From Brevipalpus yothersi (taxonomy: Eukaryota > Arthropoda > Arachnida > Trombidiformes > Tenuipalpidae): 64,000 nt of DNA. Under the pieces are notes generated by a model. That model made no database searches, was not told where the DNA came from, and saw only the letters and a program-made list of their open reading frames with translations. Below, one piece after another: positions 26,449 to 37,725 of this stretch. The stretch is from assembly GCA_003956705.1 (NCBI GenBank), contig QZCP01000220.1, positions 1-64,000 on the forward strand. Reading direction: 5' to 3'. A program made the position numbers and the translations under genes. Position 1 is the stretch's first letter; every line of letters starts with the position of its first letter.

Positions 26449-26795
26449 ATCCTTTTTTTTTCTTCATTCCAGAGATCAGTGCAAAAGACTTAGAGCAATC
26501 ATCATCAGAAGCATCAGCATCTTCGCCAAATAACAAGTAACAAAGAGAGAAAGAGAAGTAGAGAGATGATGATCAAGCCAAGTTGAATGTTGGCAGTTGA
26601 ATGGTCGCTAGCTTATTTTGTGCGTGATGATAGAAATCAACAAAACAAGTACTTTTCATTAGGAGCTTTGGGCGGATTAGTAACGAATAATAGAATGAAA
26701 TGTAACAGAATAGAAACGCAGCAAAGAGAGAGATGATAATAATAAATACAGCAAACGAAGAGAGAGAAACGAAAAAAAAGAATAGAAAGACTTAC

Positions 26796-28322
26796 CAAGC
26801 AATCCAATTGTGAGATTGGACCCTTGTTTCCCGTTTGAGATGTGATATCCCATATTTTGACACATCCCTTACCGCCAGTGTATACATGTTTGGTCGGATT
26901 GCTTATGGTCACTGCACATACGACCTCACCGTGCGGTAGGGTTTCCATTGTACGTGCCTGACGAGGAATGCCCGGTACCATAAGACCATCAACTGGATGA
27001 GGAGCTGGGGTTGGAGTACCATCAGCGGACACTGAGAAAGCATACGGCTTGGTTGATGGATTAAAAGGAGTTCGAAATCCTGGATGACCATCATAGCCGA
27101 CCAGTCCTCGGAAAGAGTTCATAGCAGAAGCATTATTGGCCATGAGTCCATGTGGATATACAGAGCTCAAATCGGTGGGCACAGTCGGATGGGCTCCGGG
27201 AACACCATGACCGTACGGAAAAGGTGGACCGAAAGTGGTAATTTGTTTGGGTGTTTTAGATGATGAACCAGAAAGAGAACCTTTATCATTTAATTCACCT
27301 TTCATTTTATTTGATAATGGTGTACTACTGTTAGATGATGAACCAGAACGTGATGGTGGACGAGTATCACGCTTAGATCGAGCGCTATCATTACCATTTT
27401 CACGTGGTGATGATTCACCATTATGCGGTGATACCGGCTCTTCGTTACCGGTCACATCGACAATCAATGAATTGGCGCCATCAGCATCTTCACGCTCATC
27501 ATCACTACCATGCTCTGATTTAGCTTCTTGACTACGCTTTTTGGGCTTAGTATCCGGTTCCGGTGAGCGACTTCGATGACGATTACGTTCACGATCTCGC
27601 TCACGTTCACCATTGGGTGACGATAAATTGGGTTGACGCTCATCAAGACTGAGACTTCGTTTATCATTTTTATCTCGTGCAGATTCTTTCAATACAGGTG
27701 AAGATGCGGTACTCAATGAGGATAGGTGGGATGCACTGTTGGATGCTGCCGGATTGGACAGGCCACCGGTTAGTGCTAGTAAGCCGGCTGCGGCAGCATT
27801 TGGTGGTATTCCTGGTAATGAGGATGATGGTGGCTGTAGGGCGCTCAAATGGTGGGGCATTATTGGCACTGGAGGTCCATGGGCATGAGCTGCTGAGGGC
27901 ATTTGTTGCTGTAGTTGAATAAGATGATTTATTCCCGAATGTTGTTGACCAATTATAGCATTCAATTCATTATTGGTCACTTGTTTTGCACGCTCAACAG
28001 CGGTTGCAACCTGTGTTTGATGTTCATTGTTAAGGAAAGGTAAAATTTGGGCAATAATTCCACTTAATCGCTTAGATATTTCCGTTTGTTTATGCATCTC
28101 TACATTGAGACCATAAGACATTTCATAATACATCACATAATGACGCTGCATATCGGTCTTTTCATTCATCAATTTTTCCAATTGACCCTGTAGAGCATGA
28201 TATTGATTTTGAAGATAAGAGTATTCCTCTTTGATACGTTCACACAATTCACCAACCGAATGATTCTGCTTGTATGCAGGACCTGGTTGGGTTGATGGCC
28301 CAGGATGTCTTGCGGGAAACAT
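26796..28322 (-). CDS. gro: Groucho/TLE co-repressor, first coding exon
   Basis: This exon encodes residues 1-509. The start is ATG at 28322, giving MFPARHPGPS, which matches the usual TLE opening; the frame stays open upstream but has no better Met. In order it shows the Q tetramerisation domain (about 20-140; KTDMQRHYVMYYEMSYGLN and RAKQVTNNELNAIIGQQ are near-invariant family motifs), a Gly/Pro-rich stretch, a CcN-like acidic region with a KPKKR nuclear-localisation motif, and a Ser/Pro-rich linker. The WD40 domain then opens with GIPRQARTMETLPHGEVV and the blade motif VYTGGKGCVKIWDI. The donor TTG|GTAAG at 26796/26795 leads into the 25 kb intron. Groucho works in the nucleus as a tetrameric co-repressor that binds WRPW and eh1 peptides through the propeller. 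Having more than 500 codons of coding sequence in one exon is notable next to such a large intron. Confidence 0.97.
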
Positions 28323-28380
28323 GGTAGTCACAACAAGATGAGTACTAGTAGAGATGGAGATCGAATGTGGTGGTGATGAT

Positions 28381-28402
28381 AGTAGTAGTAGTAGTAGTAG
28401 TA
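28381..28402. repeat. (AGT)n trinucleotide array in the likely groucho 5' UTR
   Basis: About 7 AGT units (ACT/CTA sense in the transcript), 60-80 bp upstream of the groucho start codon. Confidence 0.85.
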
Positions 28403-30841
28403 ATAGGTAAAAAACACAGACACAGAAGAAGTCGTCTTCTTCTTCTTTTCACACTGACACACGATGAGTGAAGAGACAAAAAAAGATGCTCAGATTAATT
28501 GAACAAATCACACATAGGTAGAGAAGAGACACACATAGACACACACATAAACAGAGGATGGATGGAAACACAAGTGGAGCAAAAGTGTTGATGATAATAA
28601 TGATGATGATGATGATGGAGTGTCGATGCAATTTAATTAACACCCGCGTTCCCCCAATTGAGAAAGGAAATAATGACTATACACACATATTGACCGTAAC
28701 ACTCATTTTATACCATCAATAATATAAGATAGATAGATGTACACCTGAAAAATATCATATCATATCACATATATATATATAAATTCCTTTCTCTCTGTCT
28801 TATTATTCTTTCCTCTCAACTGAGATGTGATCACATCAAAACAAACTTTTTTTACTCTCTCTCTCTTTACTCTTCACTTCTTCTTTCTTTCTCTCTCTCT
28901 CTTCTCTCTCTCTCTTTTCTCATGAGCCGAATAACATTCGCTCAACTACTGTTCAAATTGCAACAGCCAAACGCTCAACTCTCTGTGATTGGCTTTTTCT
29001 TTCCCTCTTCCTATCCCCCTCCCTCTATTCGATAATGGCTCCATCTGTGTGTGTGTTGATATAGTTTCTCGGGTTCAACTTGCTTGTAATGTCTGTACCA
29101 AAGCCAATGTACAGTCCAATGTTGCCTCTCTCTCTTTCTCTCTCTTTCTGTTTCTCGGGTTTATGTTTCTTTTCCCTTCTCTTTCTCTTTCTCTTTCTCT
29201 CTCTCTCTCTTCTTTCTCAGCTCTTCTTCTTCTCTTTCTCTTTCTGTTTCACTTCACAATCCGATTGCTCTGCTCTTCTAGTCTTCTCTCTCTCTCCCGC
29301 TCTCTTGCTGGCTGGTTTATCAATTGAGCTCACCCGGATTTCACTTTGAGTGAACAAAAGTCACCGATTTGATTCACGCAAATATCACCGAAAACATGAT
29401 CCATCAGCCAATAGAATCACTTGGTGAAGTAAGTATTCAAAGTAGTCACCGACATTGGTAAGTGATCTCAGTATGAATGAAAGGCACTCCCGAGTGAGTA
29501 GTAGGAGGAGCTTAACACTGTCAGACAGACCAGCCTCCTGTTTGCTTTCCCCCTCCTTCTCTCTCTCTCTCTTCTACTTTCTTTCTTTCTTTTTGCAGCT
29601 CTTCTTCTTCTCTTTCTTTTTTCTCTCTTCTCTCTCTCTTGCTACAGCTTCTTTTCCCTCTTCTTTTTACTTTCCCCCTCCAAACAGTGGCCTGTGTGTG
29701 GAAATTATTTTTGGGCGCCATCTTTTGGACCATGTTGCCAGCTATTACTTACAGCACATGGCAGAGTAAAAATAAGTTCTACTACTAAAGAACTTATCTT
29801 GAAGCTTCTTTTTTCTTCGCTCAAGCTTCCATCAGCCTATGGAGGGGGTCCTGAGCAAGTTTTACACACACACATACACAGAGAGAGAGGATTGAAAAAA
29901 AGGTCCTAGCAATTGAGCACATGATGATGAGAGTTTGGTAACCCATAGGGAGAGGGGAAAAGAGAGAGAGATGGTCTTGAAAAGAGAAGAGAAGAGAGGA
30001 GAGAGAAAGAGAGTCCAGTTTAAGAGATGAGAAAAAGTCGCCTCGTAGCGAAAAGTGGCCTGGAGGCGCTAGCCATGGTGGTTATATGTATATATACATA
30101 TTCTTCATCTTCTTCCCTCTTTTTTCGAACACCACTATTATGGCCAAGGCATAGCCTAGTATATGTGCGTGTAAGTGTATATAAATGTGTGTGTGTGTCC
30201 ATGGAAGAGAAGAGAGAAAGAGAACGAATTAGTGCGAAGATGATCGGCCAAACATCATGGACCTAGCATCTCTCTGGGTTTGTGTGCTTTGAGAGGCAAA
30301 CCTTAGGCGCTGGTCCGTTTCGCTTTTCTCTCTCTCTTTCTTTCTCTTTCTCTCTATTCACACACAGACACATACCCATAACCATTCACAAGTGAGGCCA
30401 GTGAGGACTTGATGTTTCTTTCCGACCCACTGGACCGTTTGTCCTCCTCTCATGATCACCCGCAGAACAATCGACGGCCCACTAAAGAGGGCCCTGGACA
30501 ACATGCTCAAATCGGTAGCGCCGATTGTGTGTGTGTGTGTTTCGAGTCCCCTTTTCTCTCTTTCTCTTTCTGTGTGTGTTCCTCTCGTTGCCAAATTCAA
30601 ACCGAAAAATCCAAACGTTGACACACACACACATACATACATACACACAACGGACAGTGGCCATCAAGTTATCAGCCTAAAAGTTGACATTAGATTTAGC
30701 GTGAAGATGATTCGATGAGGAGCGCGAAAGAGAGAGAGAGAAAATATGAGAACGACGCTCGATTATAATGATAATCGTTTATCATTATAACATATCTGGC
30801 CCGGCTTTTAACATGCCGTGTGGCCGTGCTTCGGGTGTGAG

Positions 30842-30844
<3 letters not shown>

Positions 30845-30884
<40 letters not shown>
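30845..30884. repeat. (GA)n microsatellite
   Basis: Perfect AG run of about 40 bp in the groucho upstream region. Confidence 0.93.
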
Positions 30885-30886
<2 letters not shown>

Positions 30887-31170
30887 GGATGTGGCTGCTG
30901 CTGTTATTGCTGCTACTACTGGCTTCCACTTCCGATACTGTTTTTGTTTGGACTTCATGACAAGCTTGCATGTGGGATAGATTGAGAGGGGGAGAAAGAG
31001 GGAGAGAGAGAGAGAGATGATGGAAAGAAGAGAAATAGAAGTGGGTGATGATGGTCAGGAGGCCGATCCCTATCGATGGAGCGCAATCGAGCGACAACCG
31101 GTCAATTGATCTTCCACTTGGACAAACGCTAGTAGGTCGATCGGCTCATGTCCGCTCATCCGAGTTGCTT

Positions 31171-31193
31171 CCTCTCTCTCTCTCTCTCTCTCN
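31171..31193. repeat. (CT)n microsatellite ending in an ambiguous base
   Basis: CT run of about 22 bp followed by the only N in the window, at 31193. The array length was probably not resolved in the assembly. Confidence 0.93.
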
Positions 31194-31288
31194 TTTTGGC
31201 CATCTCTTCATCTTTTTCACTTCCCTTTAATCAGATGATTTATACTCTAATGGAGTATACATTATCGATGCTATCGGTGAGAGCGAAT

Positions 31289-31290
<2 letters not shown>

Positions 31291-31353
<63 letters not shown>
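31291..31353. repeat. (CT)n microsatellite, long
   Basis: Perfect CT run of about 63 bp, about 100 bp from the previous CT array. Confidence 0.95.
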
Positions 31354-31356
<3 letters not shown>

Positions 31357-32744
31357 CCTCATCTCTCGGCCACGCAATCATAATAATATAACAACACACG
31401 CTGACTGTTAAAATCTGTTAGCGATAACTTTATTCTTTTATCTTCTTCCTTTTTACTATTTTCTCTCTCTCTCTCTTTTGCAACCTTCTCTATTCACTGC
31501 CCTGTAAACTATTGATTCAATGGTCATTAAGTCCCGCCTGTGGTGGCTGTGATGTGGCCTTTTCTTGAGCGTTTGCCTTCCACTTGCGGCAGCAAAACGA
31601 TTTTCCCAGGATCACACAAGTAAATATAAAAACTTTTTACTCCAGCCTGAGAGCGAATATGTTTTGATTACTCTTCTTTTGATTCTTTTTCTCATATCGT
31701 CTCTCTCTCTCTTCCCATATTTCCACGATCGATAGCAACTTGTGCATCAAATGCATGACACGTGCCATATTTTCCAGTCATTTTTGGAAACTAAACATCG
31801 ATAGATACTATCAATTTTTATTCTCTTTCACTCTCATTCGATTTGCAGAAGACCTTTTTGTAGACGCAGAACGAGGTTGAATGATGCGTGAAAAGATTAT
31901 CAAGTAATTTAGAGATGTTCTGTAATGGCCCCTTTGACCGCAGCATTTGATGAGGTGGGATCAGATTGAAAGGTAGCATGTCCACACTACATCTTACCCT
32001 AATTCGAGTGATAATATTATCAGATTATCAATTAAATTCATTTATTTGGCATGAAAATAATTTTTTCATTTTGTAGAATAATTTTATGAAATTTACCATC
32101 TATCTACAAGTACTGTAAGTATTCCAATATGAACTATAGACCAGAGGATTCCAACGAAGCTAGGGTAAAAGTTCGAGGGGCGACAAAATGATAGGAAAAT
32201 GGAAGATTATTATCGACTAAATCCTTCTTTTGAAAAGAGAAAATATTCTTCAAATTAGGGAATTTGTAGAATATTTGAATTATATTGCATATCAGAAACT
32301 ATTCTTCCATGAGTATCCTACTTTAAAAAACTTCGTTGTAGGACTGAAAATCAATAGTACTAATCGAAGTCAGGACAGGAATGTCTATTCTATGGATATC
32401 AATAATCAAGTCATCAGTTACTTGAAGAAAAATCAAGAGACTTTGAAAGTTAACGTTTGTGAATTGAATCTTTATATTTTCTTCTAGTCACTAGTTCTCT
32501 TTTTTCTTATTCCTTTTTTGTTGTCTCACTTTCAACTTAATCATTTCATTATTTCAATTGTTGATCAGTAGTTAATTACTTGTGAAGCGGTTCTGATTAC
32601 AATGCATCGTAAAAATACAAACAATAGTTTTGCTCGAAAAAATTGAACTTTTTGCAATCACACATTTACAATATATAAACAGTTATAACGAGATACTTTA
32701 TATAATATGTGCATGTTTCAAAGCAGCAGCAAATTAGCAAATTA

Positions 32745-35700
32745 TTACCGTCTCCAGGCACGACTTTCATCTTCGTCCTCACTTTCCTCTTCGTCGAGTA
32801 AATCGTTGACATTCAATCCCAATAATAAATCATCCTCATGCAGATTGGTTCCTGGCTTTTCTTCATTCCCTTCCTGATTTTCTTCCTCATGTTCCTCTTT
32901 CTCAATTTTCTCATCGAGAGAGTTCTCATCATTCAATTTGGAAATTGAATCGGCTGCTTCACTTTCAGATCCTTCCAGCTTGCTCTTGTTGCTTCCCTCA
33001 AACCATGAGCACTTTAGACCTTGATGTTCGCGGAATTTGACCGAAGATATTTGTCTCATTCCCACTTCAGCATCTTGGCGAGTTTTGAAAGTGACAATGG
33101 ATCCTTGAGGCGAGTGATCGATTGTTTCCACCTCAGCGTATTGCTATCGAGAAGTAGAAAATAAGAAATAAGAAAAAAAAGAGCTTCAATAAGTAAACAG
33201 GTTTCAAAATATCTTACACACTGATCAACTTACCGATATGTGAGACAAGAGATCCATATTGTCTTCTTCTCCAATATCCTCTACTAAAACTTTTCGAGTT
33301 CTACGATCAACTTTTCTGAATTTATCAAAAGTGTTACGTCCCAGAACATGATTTGCTCTAGCTTTACGATTCTGAAGGGCTCCTCGCATATTGGCGAATC
33401 GTTTTAAAAACCTTGGACTTCTAGAATTACTGACACCCAAATAGTTTGCCTGAGAATGAGAGAAAGAGAGAAGTGAGAAAAAATTGAATTTCATAAAAAA
33501 GTTGGGTGAATAGATTAGATTGGGAAGAAGGAAATGTTTGTCAATTTTTACCTTCAATTTGAGCTCATGAAGTTTTCTACTCAATTCAGCAGAGGTTTCT
33601 CCTTTTTGAAGCTTGTTATAAAAGTCCAATTCAGCGTCAAGTAGTTCTTTCTCTACTTGCAATTTGTTCTTCTTATCCGAGGTAGAAAGTTTGGCAGATT
33701 CAGTCAAGATTGTTTGTGCTTCCTTACGAATTTCATCTTCGAGACCTTTAATCTGCTCCGATAGAGTATCTACAGTTGCTTTGATTTCACTTTTCTCTTT
33801 ATCATTTTTGGCTTTACCCAATTTTTCAACCAGAATTTTTTGTTGTCGCATATACGACAAGAGAATTTCCTGGCGTTTCTTTTGTAATTCAACTACTTTA
33901 TACAGGATGGCTTGACGCTTTTTTTGTAGCTCTAACTTTTTGTGGAGCTTCTCCTTATTGAGATCATTCTCAGGCTCATTTGGTACTGTATTTTCTGATG
34001 TATCCTCTGTTGAAGGTTGAGATCCACTTTGCGATGGAACTACAGGCTGAGGCTTCGTTGAAGAGGAAACATCATTCATCGCAGAACTTGTCGATTCGCT
34101 GCCTTCTGCTTCTCCAACATTGGACACATTTTCTGGTGGCGAATACTTGGGCACTCGAACCACAGGCTTTCCAATACGAGAACCAAGACGATCCTTAACA
34201 CTAACTCTAGGTACCCTTTCACCGTGATGATTGTTATTATTGGTGGCAGAGCTTCGAGTTCTTCGAACGTCAGATCCACTATAATCGTCTGATTTTTGTT
34301 GTGACCCACTTCCAAAATTACCGACTACTGAAAGCAATGAGTGTTGCGGTTGGTGATGATGCTGTGATTGCTTAGACTGATTTGAATAAGACTGATGCTG
34401 ATGATCTCGATTATGCCAAAAAACTCTGATAAAACGATTATTTAACACAGCTTCTGTTGAACGATAGGCATTCATGGCTTCACTAGGATGCTCAAATGTT
34501 ACCAATGCAGCTTCCGGATCATTATCAGGAGACACTTGGAGGTTAACAATGTTTCCAAATTTTTGAAAATGAGATAAAAGATTTTTCATATTATTGAGCT
34601 GAACAGGAATCTTTCGCACTTCTAGTGTACATTTATCCGATGCAGACATCATTCGTTTAGGATAGGGTCTATCGCCGATGCGACGATGTCCTGTTATCTT
34701 TCGCTTCTTTACAATAATATTGTTGCTATTATTAAAATTATCACCATTTCCTCCACTACTGCTCGTTCCGTCATGAACACGATGAATGTGATGGTCCTGA
34801 ATAAGAAGGAAAGAGAACGCGTTTAAATGAGTAATATAAAATATTAGCAAGTTATCTTGATTAAATAAGGTTAGGATATCTATACATGTGACAAATTAGA
34901 AAGCTTCCGATAATCAATGGGAGACCAATTTTTATCTCCTCGAGGGCATCATTTTCATAACTCTCACTCATCTTTTGACCTCGTTCAAAGTGGAATTCAT
35001 TTGAAACATTTTGTTATGATTTGACATTTTCTAGACATAATTTTCACCCACAGAATGCTCAAAATGAATTGGATATGATTCATGGGACAAAAATATTCTG
35101 ACCTTTTAATGTTTCGAGTGTGAATCAATCTGTTAGACAGCGTAACTTGACGACTACTGTTATCACAATAATAAGAAACACTATCAACAATCATAAAATA
35201 ATGTGATCAAAAGAATGAAAGTATCTGTTTATTCTGACAGACTTTTGATCTGATAAAAAACTCAAGTCAAGTGATCTACTTTCTTTTACACACACATTCA
35301 TAACCTAAATCAAATAGACTTTTTACCAGTCATATGTATACATGTGTGATATGAATATATTTAAAAACTCACCTGGTTCATTGACACATTAAAATAGGAA
35401 TCAACTCCATTATCATTATTATCAATTTCTGAGACTGTTGGCACAGCTCTTAATTCTCTTCGTCGTGGCTCTACCACTTGTGATGAATAGTCGAGCATAT
35501 CCCAAGAGTAAGGTTGAAGATGAGATATATCACAGTGATCGGTTACCGGAATAGATTTGAACTGTGATTGACCAGATTGAGATGGTGTCTCCGAATGATT
35601 AGCCGGATACATTTTGATATCGAAACAAATTGATTCAATATTTGGCAAATTATGGTGCCCAATAGTTGTGTTACTTGTACTGTTATTGTTGATGTTGCTG

Positions 35701-35777
35701 CTACTATTATTATTATTGTATGTTGATGGGAACAAAATATTGTGTCCAAATGATTGATATAAACAATCGTTAATCAT
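32745..35777 (-). CDS. RBM26: RBM26/RBM27-type (Swm-like) RNA-binding protein, short form
   Basis: Four exons, all joined in phase 0: 35777-35373, 34796-33552, 33449-33234 and 33143-32745, giving about 754 residues. The family acts in nuclear RNA handling (poly(A) RNA adaptor complexes; Drosophila swm). Exon 2 carries the first RRM, with TLEVRKIPVQLNNMKNLL, GNIVNLQV, EAALVTFE and the family signature STEAVLNNRFIRVFWH. A long Lys/Gln-rich coiled coil follows, with LQKKRQ repeated. Exon 4 carries the second RRM-like segment (IVTFKTRQDAE) and the acidic tail ending ESRAWRR, matching the ESRSWRR end of the vertebrate proteins. Human RBM26 has an N-terminal PWI-like domain and a CCCH zinc finger; neither is present here. 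The first exon is instead 135 Asn/Ser-rich residues with no recognised domain. An in-frame TAG lies just upstream of its ATG, but an acceptor-like TTTAG also occurs there, so further 5' exons remain possible. Confidence 0.88.
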
Positions 35778-36601
35778 TAACTGATATATAATAACACTCC
35801 ACTAAATTCAATCGAATATATCCAAAAAAAGAGACAAAATACAGAAGAAGAAGAAGAAGAAGAAGAAAGCACAGCTCGTGTCCACCACCTTTACCACACG
35901 GTGTTTATGGCTTGTGTAAGTGTGTGTGTATGTGTTTGAGTGTTTTGACAAAAAAAAACCGAAGACGATATATATTTATATATCCGTATAAAATGAATAC
36001 ACATACACACACAAAACAACCTCGTAAACACTGCTGTAATGTATGTACTTCAATATACACACATCAACACACACTATATACACTCAAATGGCTTTATTTT
36101 CCGAAAAAAATATATCAACGGGTATTATAACACACTACGATAAAGTGTAAATTCTGTATTCAAAATGTATGATTATTGTTTAACCCTATTAATTTTGAAT
36201 CATACATACACGAAAATAAATCAAATCAAATCAAAACAATCGACTTTTTTCACTTTTTTTGGCCTACAGATTCAATATCTTCAAGATTCACTTTTCTGAA
36301 GCTGCAAACGTTTTCGATCGCGAAAATGCAGTACATTTCGAGAGCCATCTGTATGTACCTCTGTAAAGCAACAAGTTTAATGAGAATATTAATTTAATTA
36401 TATCGTTTTGTGGACGTTTTTTTTGTACGATTCTTAATGTCTCTGGTTTTCTAAATTTTTTAGCCATCCATTTTAATTGAATCAATTAAAATATATCTAT
36501 ATATATATATGTATGTATGTTTCATATTTAAAGGTATTGTACTCTTGGGTGTATGTAATATTGATTACAAGTTAATCATCATCATCAGTTTGAGGAGGAA
36601 G
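35778..36601. other. Intergenic: RBM26-like gene to trihelix gene
   Basis: AT-rich, with a (GAA)n array at 35843-35867 and CA/TG-rich stretches between 35.9 and 36.1 kb. It should contain the 5' end of the RBM26-like gene and the 3' UTR of the trihelix gene. No gene is seen. Confidence 0.6.
35843..35867. repeat. (GAA)n microsatellite
   Basis: About 8 GAA units just upstream of the first exon of the RBM26-like gene. Confidence 0.9.
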
Positions 36602-37725
36602 CTACTGATTAGATAGCTTACTGTAGGTACGTAGAGGCTTAGCGGTTATGTATACTGGCTGGACAAGAGTACGTCGAATATTTTCAATGGCTTTCGGTGC
36701 TGGCGGAGGAGGTGGAGTTGAAGTATCAATGTTATGATTAGTTTTCAGGAAACGCTCGAAACATGTGAGAAGCTTGGAATGAATTTGATTTTGTTTCTCC
36801 AATGCTGATATAAGACGTTCAGCAAGCTCATTATTGATTCCAATTGCGTGTCCATCTCGCATTGATCCACTTGGATCATGATCCGATGTGGTTGGCAATG
36901 ATGAATTCATCTTTTTTCGTGCCTCTCTACGAATACTGGGACTTTTCTCAATTGTCGTCGAAGATGATGATTCTCCCGTAAGCCTATCATGAGATGAGAG
37001 CAAATAGTCGTGATCAATGTTAAGAGAATCATCATTGGGATGATTTGAAATTAAAATTTCCTCCTGAACACCATCAAGCTCGGGTATAGCATCACTTCGA
37101 GATGCTTTATAGTCACCAATTAAGGCCAAGTATGGTGAACGAATTTTGGCACGCTCTAAACGACCATCTTTAGCATTATAATATCTATTGTACATTGTGC
37201 AAATATTATCCCAACGTCGTCTAGCTTTATTGGTGCTCACAGCTCCTGTCCAGCCACATTTTTTAATCAAAAGTTCCCATGCTTGTGATACTTGGCGAGA
37301 ATTACGACAAGAGCTGAATGTCCGGTGCATCTCGATCCTAGTTCGTACTAATTTCATGCTTGCCTCCGTGTCAACTGTTGTGAGTGGAAGAGAAAATAAA
37401 GTCCATTAACATTTAATACCAAAGAAAAAAATTTTTTCCCATCACTAAAAGTGCTAATTATCAATATTTATAATGACATCAGTATAAACAACTGTCTAGT
37501 TAATCATCAGCCTAACTAACAAGAAAAACGTTTACATAAAACAAAAAAAAATCCAATAATGATATGAAAAATATACACACACAGCCACCAGTGAGTGTGA
37601 TTATAACAATATCATTTTTCTTATCATCTAGATTAAATCATCAACTTACATCGATAAGTTAAATTGAGCGAAGGTCGACCCGAAGTTGATGAGGTCTCCT
37701 CGACAATCTCCACAACTTCATCCAT
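36602..37725 (-). CDS. Trihelix (Myb/SANT-like) DNA-binding domain protein
   Basis: Two exons, 37725-37650 and 37374-36602, joined in phase 1 across a 275-bp intron (GTAAGT...CAACAG), giving 282 residues. The start is the Met of MDEVVEIVEETSS; the longer upstream frame is low-complexity. Residues about 26-95 form a trihelix/Myb-SANT-like domain: the motifs LVRTRIEMHRTFSSCRNS, QAWELLIKKCGW and ARRRWDNICTMYNRYYNAK carry the spaced tryptophans and the RRRWDN turn typical of this fold. The middle is Ser-rich and acidic. A second helical stretch (LAERLISALEKQNQIHSKLL, about 205-225) could mediate dimerisation, and a Pro run follows. It is probably a nuclear DNA-binding protein. I do not recognise a named orthologue, and MADF-type proteins are a related alternative. 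Confidence 0.8.

Larger units (their letters stand above)
1647..26795 (-). other. Giant groucho intron (about 25.1 kb) of purine/pyrimidine blocks
   Basis: This is the single coding-region intron of groucho, with GTAAG donor at 26795 and ATAG acceptor at 1647. On the plus strand the sequence switches every 0.5-2 kb between CT-rich stretches (for example 2.5-4.0, 15.0-16.4, 18.4-19.0, 21.7-22.4 and 23.8-24.6 kb) and GA-rich stretches (for example 9.0-10.3, 11.3-14.9, 16.6-17.8 and 19.1-20.5 kb). Long GA/CT arrays are embedded in these. Open frames here are simple translations of the repeats (SLSLSL, RERERE) and I see no convincing nested gene. A few patches of higher complexity (around 6.7-6.96, 11.62-11.72, 15.64-15.83 and 16.02-16.15 kb) may be regulatory. 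Confidence 0.9.
28323..32744. other. Groucho upstream flank (5' UTR/promoter) and 3' flank of the RBM26-like gene
   Basis: No supported coding sequence. The part next to groucho (28.3-28.8 kb) should hold its 5' UTR and promoter. It contains an AGT trinucleotide array, a GAT array and a TATATATA tract near 28.77 kb, none of which I can prove to be functional. From 28.8 to 31.7 kb the alternating CT/GA character of the intron continues, with more complex islands around 29.69-29.77, 30.03-30.10 and 30.41-30.53 kb. From 31.9 to 32.7 kb it is AT-rich and repeat-free; an open frame at 32230-32487 starts with TTG, shows no recognisable family and is not called. Confidence 0.6.

Noticed and set aside
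32230..32487. An 85-codon plus-strand frame upstream of groucho, downstream of the RBM26-like gene
   Set aside because: Starts with TTG rather than ATG, shows no recognised family, and no compatible splice partner was found. It cannot be excluded as a gene fragment.
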